Assembly (NCBI GenBank): GCA_017646185.1
Contig: JAGCNA010000083.1
Coordinates: 1 to 19,173, forward strand
Reading direction: 5' to 3'
DNA: 19,173 nucleotides
Source of the DNA: Clostridia bacterium
GTDB taxonomy: Bacteria > Bacillota > Clostridia > Oscillospirales > CAG-382
This document shows, piece after piece, positions 7,071-12,859 of the stretch (position 1 is the first letter of the stretch; each line of letters starts with the position of its first letter). The translations under genes and the position numbers were made by a program. The notes below the pieces were generated by a model. The model was not told the origin of the DNA and did no database searches. It was given only the letters and a program-made list of their open reading frames with translations.

Positions 7071-8555
7071 TTATTTATGGTAAAGCTTTTTTGTCTGATA
7101 TATAGGTTCGCAGGTAAGGTTTATACCAAGCTTTTTCAGCAAGCTTTCGTCAACCTGCGAGAGTATAACGGATGAATGCATATCTGCATTTCTGAGCTTT
7201 GAAAGCATATCCAAAGCTTTCTTTGCGTTTTCATCGGTAACTGCGCAAATTGAAAGAGCGATCAAAACCTCATCGGTATGAAGTCTGGGGTTTCTGTTGC
7301 CCAGATGTCCGACTTTAAGCTCTGCGATGGGCTCGATTATTTCTCGGGAAATAAGCAAAAGATCATCATCCAGCCCGGCAAGATATTTTAGTGCATTCAG
7401 CAGCATTGCGCTGGAAGCGCCGAGAAGATCCGAGGTTTTTCCGGTTATCAGTTTACCGTCCGGCAATTCGAGGGCTGCCGCAGGCATACCTGTTGACTCT
7501 GCTTTTGCGCGTGCAGCGGTAACAACACTTCTGTCGCTCACGTGAAGAGCACAACGGTTCATCAAAAGTTCATTTTTGAAAACCGTGTCATTATCGCCCA
7601 TAGCCTTCTTTTGCTGGCACATAGCAGCAAAATAACGGCGAATTACTTCCTGACGGGATGCTTCGCACACCGCATCATCGTCAAAGATACAGTATCCTGC
7701 CATATTTACTCCCATATCCGTGGGAGATTTATAAGGGCATTCACCGTATATTTTTTGGAAGATAGCGTGTAATACGGGGAAAATTTCTATATCTCTGTTA
7801 TAGTTGACGCAGGTTTTTCCGTACGCATCCAGATGAAAGGGGTCGATCATATTAACATCGTCAAGATCGGTGGTTGCCGCTTCGTAGGCAATATTAACGG
7901 GATGACGCAAAGGTAAATTCCATACGGGGAAGGTTTCAAACTTTGCATACCCCGCCTTAACACCGTGGCGATGCTCGTGGTACAGCTGAGATAAGCAAAC
8001 AGCCATTTTACCGCTTCCCGGCCCCGGTGCGGTAACCACAACGAGAGAACGAGAGGTTTCTATATAATCGTTTCTGCCGTACCCCTCATCACTTACTATA
8101 AGCGCAGTATTGGAGGGATAACCTTCTATACGGTAATGACGGTAGGTCTTGATTCCGAGCCGTTCAAGGCGTTTTTCAAAGGCGACAACGGCAGGCTGTA
8201 AAGAGTATTGTGTAAACACAACACTGCCTACGTACAGACCGCACAAACGGAATGCATCTATAAGGCGGAGCACTTCAGCATCATAAGTAATGCCGAGATC
8301 GCCGCGTACTTTATTTTTTTCTATATCATCAGCGGAGATAACAATAACGACTTCGGCTTCATCCTTGAGAGAAAGAAGCATCTGAAGCTTACTGTCCGGC
8401 TCGAATCCGGGCAGAACACGGGCTGCGTGGTAATCATCAAAAAGCTTTCCGCCGAATTCAAGATAAAGCTTTCCGCCAAAATGGTTTATACGGTCACGAA
8501 TTTGCTGGGATTGGAGAGTGATATATTTTTTATTATCAAATCCAATTTTGTACAT
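7071..8555 (-). CDS. DUF1846 domain-containing protein
   Basis: A 494-residue member of the DUF1846 family, conserved in Firmicutes and of unknown function. The start at 8555 (MYKIGFDNKKYI) matches the family N-terminus and has GGAG (8565-8568) 9 nt upstream. An in-frame ATG at 8612 would add 19 residues and overlap purA by 38 bases, so I reject it. Visible features include a P-loop-like VVTAPGPGSGKMA, followed by LSQLYHEHRHG and FETFPVWNLPLRHPVNIAYEAATTDL, all typical of the family. The glycine-rich loop suggests nucleotide binding; this is inference. It sits between purA (19 bases upstream) and glnN (11 bases downstream), so a link to purine or nitrogen metabolism is plausible by context only. 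Confidence 0.88.
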   Translation of the reverse strand: MYKIGFDNKKYITLQSQQIRDRINHFGGKLYLEFGGKLFDDYHAARVLPGFEPDSKLQMLLSLKDEAEVVIVISADDIEKNKVRGDLGITYDAEVLRLIDAFRLCGLYVGSVVFTQYSLQPAVVAFEKRLERLGIKTYRHYRIEGYPSNTALIVSDEGYGRNDYIETSRSLVVVTAPGPGSGKMAVCLSQLYHEHRHGVKAGYAKFETFPVWNLPLRHPVNIAYEAATTDLDDVNMIDPFHLDAYGKTCVNYNRDIEIFPVLHAIFQKIYGECPYKSPTDMGVNMAGYCIFDDDAVCEASRQEVIRRYFAAMCQQKKAMGDNDTVFKNELLMNRCALHVSDRSVVTAARAKAESTGMPAAALELPDGKLITGKTSDLLGASSAMLLNALKYLAGLDDDLLLISREIIEPIAELKVGHLGNRNPRLHTDEVLIALSICAVTDENAKKALDMLSKLRNADMHSSVILSQVDESLLKKLGINLTCEPIYQTKKLYHK

Positions 8556-8574
8556 TTCAAAAAACTCCGTAAAA

Positions 8575-9849
8575 TTATTCGCAAACGATATACTGCTCTC
8601 TGCCTGCGCCAACGGAAACGTATCCTATACGGCAGCCGGAAAGCTCTTCTATCTTGCGAACGTAAGCCTGAGCTGCTTCGGGAAGCTCGTCAAACTTACG
8701 GCATCCGCTTATATCACAGCCCCAGCCTTCATAATATTCGTATACGGGCTCGGCTTTGTCAAGCGCTTCGCCTACAGGGAAATCGTATACCAATTCACCG
8801 TCAACCTTGTAAGCAACGCAAACGGGAATTTTATCAAAGCAGGAAAGTACGTCCATTTTGGTAAGAGCAAGCACGTCTGCGCCCTGCATTCTTACGCCGT
8901 AACGGGAAGCAACAGCGTCAAATCCGCCGACTCTTCTGGGACGGCCGGTAGCCGCACCGTATTCTCCGCCCGCTTCACGAAGCTTGTGAGCTTCGTCACC
9001 GAACATTTCGCAAGTGAAAGGACCTTCGCCTACGCAGGAGGAATATGCTTTCATAATACCGATAACGCAATCGAGCTTAAGACCGGGTACGCCTGCGCCA
9101 ACGGGAGCATAGCCAGCAATAGTGTTGGAAGAAGAGGTATAAGGATATATACCGAAATCTATATCACGAAGTGCACCGAGCTGTGCTTCAAACATGATCT
9201 TTTTACCCTGCTCGTTTGCGTTGTGGAGATACAGACCGGTATCGCAAACGTGAGGAAGCAGAGGAGTGCCGTATTCCTGAAGATATGCAATGATATCCTC
9301 GCCTTTTACGGGAGTATCGCCGTAACCGGAAGCTACGGTAAGATTTTTCCACTCTGCAATGGAATCTGCCTTGGAAGCAAGAGCAGCAATGTTTCTGAGA
9401 TCGCCCATACGGAAGGCTTTTTTATAGTATTTATCTGCATATACGGGTGCGATACCGCGGCGGGTAGAACCAAACTTTTTGTCTGCAAGGCGCTCTTCCT
9501 CAAGACAGTCCATACGCACGTGGTAAGGCATACAGATAACTGCGCGGTCGCTTATTTTAAGATTTTCGGGAGTGATTTCAATACCGCCATCACGAAGACG
9601 GCCAATCTCCTCGCAAAGATGCTTAAGGTCTATAACCATACCGTTACCCATTACGTTAACGGTGGTGGTACGAAGAATACCGGAAGGCAAAAGATTGAGT
9701 ATGAATTTACCTCTTTCGTTAACAACGGTATGACCAGCGTTGTTACCGCCCTGATAACGAACGACTATATCATAGTCTTCGCTGAGAAGGTCAACCATTC
9801 TTCCCTTTCCTTCGTCTCCCCAGTTGATACCGGCAATTGCTGTAAGCAT
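8575..9849 (-). CDS. purA: Adenylosuccinate synthetase
   Basis: A 424-residue cytosolic enzyme that joins IMP and aspartate with GTP to give adenylosuccinate, the first committed step to AMP. The N-terminus MLTAIAGINWGDEGKGR carries the GDEGKG phosphate loop (11-16) with catalytic D12, and RYQGGNNAGHTVV supplies H40. Also present are STRRGIAPVYADK, TGRPRRVGGFD, TKMDVL and the C-terminal SVGAGREQYIV. The start at 9849 is fixed by GAGGTG (9855-9860), 5 nt upstream; an ATG at 9906 has no such site. The central motif reads FEAQLGALRDIDFG instead of the textbook EGAQG...DIDHG, which I believe is the clostridial variant. It is the first gene of the purA-DUF1846-glnN operon, with a strong promoter. 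Confidence 0.95.
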   Translation of the reverse strand: MLTAIAGINWGDEGKGRMVDLLSEDYDIVVRYQGGNNAGHTVVNERGKFILNLLPSGILRTTTVNVMGNGMVIDLKHLCEEIGRLRDGGIEITPENLKISDRAVICMPYHVRMDCLEEERLADKKFGSTRRGIAPVYADKYYKKAFRMGDLRNIAALASKADSIAEWKNLTVASGYGDTPVKGEDIIAYLQEYGTPLLPHVCDTGLYLHNANEQGKKIMFEAQLGALRDIDFGIYPYTSSSNTIAGYAPVGAGVPGLKLDCVIGIMKAYSSCVGEGPFTCEMFGDEAHKLREAGGEYGAATGRPRRVGGFDAVASRYGVRMQGADVLALTKMDVLSCFDKIPVCVAYKVDGELVYDFPVGEALDKAEPVYEYYEGWGCDISGCRKFDELPEAAQAYVRKIEELSGCRIGYVSVGAGREQYIVCE

Positions 9850-9922
9850 AATAACACCTCTAAAAAATATGATAAATTTTATTAACCGAATAAATACGAT
9901 GCACATAACATCTCGACGTTAG

Positions 9923-9951
9923 AGTATAACACAATTTATTATTATTTTCAA
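9923..9951 (-). promoter_or_regulatory. Sigma-A promoter of the purA operon
   Basis: On the minus strand: TTGAAA (9946-9951), a 17-nt spacer, then TATACT (9923-9928). It predicts a 5' UTR of roughly 65-70 nt. I see no clear purine riboswitch or PurR-box pair in that short leader. Confidence 0.8.
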
Positions 9952-9958
9952 CATATAT

Positions 9959-9986
9959 TTGACTTATTTTTAGTTTTATGTATAAT
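9959..9986 (+). promoter_or_regulatory. Sigma-A promoter of the C_GCAxxG_C_C gene
   Basis: TTGACT (9959-9964), a 16-nt spacer, then TATAAT (9981-9986), 39 bases before the ATG. Its -35 box lies 7 bases from the -35 box of the divergent purA promoter. Confidence 0.8.
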
Positions 9987-10025
9987 TAAATTAATAATTT
10001 TAAGTGTTTAAAAGGATTTTGTGTT

Positions 10026-10484
10026 ATGAAACGTTCCGAAACTGCTGTTAATCTGTTTTTGAAAGGCGCAAATTGCTCACAAGCGGTGTTTGCATCCTTC
10101 GGAGATATTACCGGATTTGACGAAAAAACGTCTTTCAGATTGGCATCTTCGTTTGGCGGCGGTATAAGCAGACTGCGTGAAACCTGCGGAGCGTGTCTGG
10201 GCATGTGTCTTGCGGCGGGGGCGATTTTCGGTTATGACGATATAAACGACAGAAACGCAAAGATCGATCATTACGCAACCATTCAGGCGCTTGTAAAGAA
10301 ATTTGCCGAAATCAACGGCAGCTACACCTGCAGAGAGATACTGGGAGCAGAAGGTAAATCAACCGCACCCCTTCCCGGTGAAAGAACGCCGGAATATTAC
10401 TCCAAAAGAGTATGCTGTATTGATTGTATAAGAACCGCCACGGAAATTCTTGATGAATATTTGAAACAGAACGGTATAATTTAG
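10026..10484 (+). CDS. C_GCAxxG_C_C family protein
   Basis: A 152-residue member of the C_GCAxxG_C_C family (a putative redox-active protein with conserved cysteines). The pattern is clear: NCSQAV (C17), then ETCGACLGMCLAAG (C54, C57, C61), then SYTCREIL (C102), and near the C-terminus RVCCIDC (C130, C131, C134). The arrangement suggests a metal- or Fe-S-binding or redox site; no enzymatic role is established for the family. AAGGA (10012-10016) precedes the ATG by 9 nt. It is probably monocistronic with its own strong promoter. It converges with the methyltransferase gene so tightly that the two stop codons overlap (10481-10484), with no terminator between them. Confidence 0.88.
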   Translation: MKRSETAVNLFLKGANCSQAVFASFGDITGFDEKTSFRLASSFGGGISRLRETCGACLGMCLAAGAIFGYDDINDRNAKIDHYATIQALVKKFAEINGSYTCREILGAEGKSTAPLPGERTPEYYSKRVCCIDCIRTATEILDEYLKQNGII

Positions 10485-11269
10485 TTTTTTTCCAGTATAT
10501 CAAGCATATGGTTGGTAACACCTACCATATCTTCTCGTTCGCATACAAAAAAATGGTATTTCATATACAGATCAAATGTTGAATCATCCATATTATCAAC
10601 CGTTTCGTCAATTAATCTGGTCAACATATCCGTTCCGACATAGTGAAGACGGGTAACATCAAATTGTTCGGTAAGTTTATATACTTCTTCTTTGCGATGC
10701 ATTTGAAATATTTCTTCCGGCGTTGAATAAAGCTTAAAAGTTTCTGCCTCGATCATTCCCCTGTCAAGCTCGTATTTTACCATATTGCGTTTGAAGCAAT
10801 ATTGATAAACCGTCATATCTGTGTTGCAGTATGCCGCAAATATTTTTCCTTTTGGTTTGGTTACACGTATGGCTTCCGAAAGAGCTTTTAATTGTTCCTC
10901 AACCGTGTATAAATGATACATCGGACCGAGTAATAACGTAATATCGTATGTTTCGTCTTTGATATGGGAGAGATCAAGAGCGTTACCTTGCATTACTGTT
11001 ACTTTTTCTTCCGGTAAGGTTAATGAATTAAACACGTCAATATTGTGTTGCACCAATTCTATTGCATCTACTTTATATCCTTTTTGTGCGAAATAATGAG
11101 AATATTTGCCTGTTGCGGCGCCTATCTCCAAAATGCGGTGGTTTTCCGAAAGGTATTTTTCCACGTATCTTACAGTTGTAAGAAATTCAACGCTACCGTG
11201 GCGCGTAGATAAGCGAAGGCTCTCGTCTTTTGTATTGTAATAGTTGGTGAGTGATTCAAATGTGTCCAT
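10481..11269 (-). CDS. Class I SAM-dependent methyltransferase, attenuator-controlled
   Basis: A 262-residue Rossmann-fold methyltransferase. Motif I is ILEIGAATGKYS (46-57), with E71 of DAIELVQHN as the ribose-binding acidic residue. Next come VMQGNALDLS (motif II region), DITLLLGPMYHL (motif IV) and IRVTKPKGKIFAAY (motif VI). The C-terminal part (FDVTRLHYVGTDMLTRLIDETVDNMDD..., ending MVGVTNHMLDILEK) is typical of a clostridial subfamily of unknown substrate. The start at 11269 is chosen because AAGGAG (11277-11282) lies 7 nt upstream; the longer frame begins inside the terminator region. A leader ORF and terminator/antiterminator lie directly upstream (11285-11470), so expression is probably inducible by ribosome stalling. 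By analogy with erm-type genes a resistance or ribosome-related role is possible, but nothing in the protein identifies an rRNA substrate. Confidence 0.85.
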   Translation of the reverse strand: MDTFESLTNYYNTKDESLRLSTRHGSVEFLTTVRYVEKYLSENHRILEIGAATGKYSHYFAQKGYKVDAIELVQHNIDVFNSLTLPEEKVTVMQGNALDLSHIKDETYDITLLLGPMYHLYTVEEQLKALSEAIRVTKPKGKIFAAYCNTDMTVYQYCFKRNMVKYELDRGMIEAETFKLYSTPEEIFQMHRKEEVYKLTEQFDVTRLHYVGTDMLTRLIDETVDNMDDSTFDLYMKYHFFVCEREDMVGVTNHMLDILEKN

Positions 11270-11284
11270 AATTTTACTCCTTAT

Positions 11285-11331
11285 AAATAAAAATACAGCG
11301 GTATAAGCACTACAAAGGCTTATACCGCTGT
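11285..11331 (-). terminator. Leader terminator (3:4 hairpin) upstream of the methyltransferase
   Basis: A perfect 14-bp stem (11318-11331 with 11295-11308; ACAGCGGTATAAGC/GCTTATACCGCTGT) with a 9-nt loop. On the minus strand it runs into ATTTTTATTT. It lies only 3 nt before the methyltransferase AAGGAG, so it sits in the 5' leader rather than at a gene end. It may also stop read-through from citrate synthase, which has no terminator of its own. Confidence 0.9.
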
Positions 11332-11427
11332 TTTCGTTTAACAAAAATGACTATGCGGATAGTCGAGAAAACGAGTAAAACGGCATAAGCGCGATATGCT
11401 GCCAACGTCTGGCTGCAAAAGCGCGCT
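11318..11427 (-). promoter_or_regulatory. Attenuator: competing antiterminator and anti-antiterminator pairings
   Basis: On the minus-strand RNA three segments compete. Segment 1 (11422-11427, AGCGCG) pairs with segment 2 (11388-11393, CGCGCU), enclosing a small GCCA/UGGC hairpin (11410-11413 with 11401-11404). The overlapping segment 2 (11381-11390, GCUUAUGCCG) pairs with segment 3 (11318-11327, CGGUAUAAGC), 10 bp with one G-U. That helix extends through UUUU/AAAA (11377-11380 with 11331-11334), CGUUU/AAACG (11369-11373 with 11335-11339) and GACUA/UAGUC (11360-11364 with 11349-11353). Segment 3 is also the 5' arm of the terminator. The 1:2, 2:3, 3:4 logic is that of classical translation-dependent attenuation. 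Confidence 0.75.
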
Positions 11428-11470
11428 GAATGGAATTATTAACATTAAATAATATTGTGTTAATAAACAT
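11351..11470 (-). CDS. 39-residue leader peptide of the methyltransferase attenuator
   Basis: A short ORF, ATG (11468-11470) to TAG (11351-11353), with GAGGAA (11475-11480) just upstream and a perfect promoter before it. The peptide starts MFINTILFNVNNSI, continues QRAFAARRWQHIALMP and ends FYSFSRLSA. It has no signal peptide or domain, and no long run of a single amino acid that would mark an amino-acid biosynthetic attenuator. Segment 1 of the attenuator covers codons 15-17 and segment 2 begins at codon 26. A ribosome stalled around codons 10-20 would therefore free segment 2 to form the antiterminator. The stop codon lies 19 nt before the terminator stem, so a terminating ribosome would not block the terminator. 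It is probably regulatory, with the peptide itself disposable. Confidence 0.75.
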   Translation of the reverse strand: MFINTILFNVNNSIQRAFAARRWQHIALMPFYSFSRLSA

Positions 11471-11498
11471 ATCGTTCCTCGTTTTAAAAAATTGCTTG

Positions 11499-11527
11499 AT
11501 TATATCACAGAGATTAACGCTTGTCAA
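11499..11527 (-). promoter_or_regulatory. Perfect-consensus sigma-A promoter of the leader/methyltransferase transcript
   Basis: On the minus strand: TTGACA (11522-11527), a 17-nt spacer, then TATAAT (11499-11504), with a TGA extension before the -10. Both hexamers are exact consensus. The -35 box begins 3 bases after the citrate synthase stop. A promoter this strong followed by a terminator is what a transcriptionally attenuated gene needs. Confidence 0.9.
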
Positions 11528-11530
11528 CAA

Positions 11531-12856
11531 TCATCTTTCTGCAAGCGGAATATAGCTCTGCTCTTCACAAGTGGTGTGATAAGCGGGGCGGATTATCTTG
11601 CTGGCGTTGATAAGCTCTTCCATTCTGTGGGCGGACCATCCTGCCAAACGTGAGGTTGCGAAGATGGGTATATATAATTCCTTGGGCAAGCCCAGCATAC
11701 TATATGCAAGACCGCTGTAAAAATCCACGTTGGTTACAACGCCTTTATAAATACGGCGTTTTTGGGAAATAAGATCTATTGCGTGCTTTTCTACTGCACG
11801 GTACAAATTGTAATCCTTTGTTTTTCCTTTTTCGTGGGCAAGAGATTCAACGCAGGAGCGGAATACCTCTGCACGGGGATCGGCTTTTGAGTACACGGCG
11901 TGGCCCTCACCGTAAATAAGACCCGTGCGGTCGAATACCTGCTTATCCAGCATTTTGGAAAGGTATTCACGTATTTCCTCTTCATCATTCCAATTTTCTA
12001 CGTTTTTACGGATGTTATCGAACATTTCCATAACTTTAAGCGAAGCGCCGCCGTGCTTTGGACCTTTGAGAGAACATAAAGAGGAAGCTATGGCAGAATA
12101 AGTATCCGTGCCGGTAGAAGAAACAACACGGGTGGTGAATGTGGAGTTATTACCGCCGCCGTGCTCTGCGTGAAGAACCAAAGCTGTGTCCAGCACCTGT
12201 GCTTCCAAGGGAGTATACTGCTCATCGTTACGAAGCAATGCAAGTATATCTTCGGCAATAGAACGATGGGGATCGGTAATATGAATTATAAGGCTTTTGC
12301 CTTTCTTTTTGTAGTTATATGAGTGAAAAGAATAGACAGCAAGCTGAGGGAATACGGATATAAGCTGTAAACATTGGCGCATTACGTTGGAAAGAGATAT
12401 ATCCTCGGGTGCTTTGTCATAAGAATAAAGCGTAAGCACTTCTCTGGAAAGGGCATTCATTATATCTGCGGTGGGAGCTTTGAGCACAACGTCACGCACA
12501 AAATTACGGGGCAGAATCCGGTATTCCGCCAATACCTTTTTGAATTCCTTAAGCTGATCTGCGGTAGGCTGTTTTCCCATTAAAAGCAGATAAATTACCT
12601 CTTCAAAACCAAATCTGTTTTCTTTGGTAAAACCCGCTACCATATCCTTAACATCTATTCCGCGGTATAAAAGCTGTCCTTCGTTGCGGACGTCGGATAT
12701 TCCGGTGAGTCCGGTGAGAACGCCCACACCGTTAATATCTCTCAATCCGCGCTTAACGTCATATTTTTCAAACAAGGAGGGATCGGTAGAGGTGTTCGAA
12801 ACGCAAAGGTCTGTATAAGTATCAACTATTTTGTTTATTGCATTATGTCCGAGCAT
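11531..12856 (-). CDS. gltA: Citrate synthase
   Basis: A 441-residue citrate synthase that condenses oxaloacetate and acetyl-CoA to citrate, feeding 2-oxoglutarate and glutamate synthesis. Diagnostic segments are LLYRGIDVKDMV, LHAEHGGGNNSTFTTRVVSSTGTD (H229, H232), LKGPKHGGASLKVMEM (H268) and TNVDFYSGLAYSMLGLP (D378). H232, H268 and D378 correspond to the catalytic His-His-Asp set. The C-terminus has the conserved ATSRLAGWSAHRMEE. Its Shine-Dalgarno (GAAAGGGG) lies inside the 3' end of the metallophosphoesterase gene, whose stop is only 3 bases upstream. It is therefore the last gene of a three-gene operon and probably translationally coupled. No terminator directly follows; the methyltransferase promoter begins almost at once. 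Confidence 0.95.
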   Translation of the reverse strand: MLGHNAINKIVDTYTDLCVSNTSTDPSLFEKYDVKRGLRDINGVGVLTGLTGISDVRNEGQLLYRGIDVKDMVAGFTKENRFGFEEVIYLLLMGKQPTADQLKEFKKVLAEYRILPRNFVRDVVLKAPTADIMNALSREVLTLYSYDKAPEDISLSNVMRQCLQLISVFPQLAVYSFHSYNYKKKGKSLIIHITDPHRSIAEDILALLRNDEQYTPLEAQVLDTALVLHAEHGGGNNSTFTTRVVSSTGTDTYSAIASSLCSLKGPKHGGASLKVMEMFDNIRKNVENWNDEEEIREYLSKMLDKQVFDRTGLIYGEGHAVYSKADPRAEVFRSCVESLAHEKGKTKDYNLYRAVEKHAIDLISQKRRIYKGVVTNVDFYSGLAYSMLGLPKELYIPIFATSRLAGWSAHRMEELINASKIIRPAYHTTCEEQSYIPLAER

Positions 12857-12859
12857 AAA

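Noticed and set aside
6100..7083. + strand open frame opposite glnN (327 codons)
   Set aside because: It is a shadow of the type III glutamine synthetase on the opposite strand; no domain or initiation signal is visible.
8556..8612. 19-residue N-terminal extension of DUF1846
   Set aside because: It overlaps purA by 38 bases and lacks a good ribosome binding site; the family N-terminus begins at the ATG at 8555.
8518..9885. Long + strand open frame opposite purA (455 codons)
   Set aside because: It lies antisense to a clear PurA with all motifs. Its translation is low-complexity and rich in Ser, Phe, Val and Cys with no recognisable domain, and it has no promoter or ribosome binding site.
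9850..9906. N-terminal extension of PurA, or a leader peptide before it
   Set aside because: The extension has no Shine-Dalgarno and does not fit the PurA N-terminus. As it is in frame with purA without a stop it is not a separate leader ORF.
11270..11344. N-terminal extension of the methyltransferase (start at 11344)
   Set aside because: It would place coding sequence across the terminator hairpin and has no Shine-Dalgarno, whereas the ATG at 11269 has AAGGAG at the right distance.
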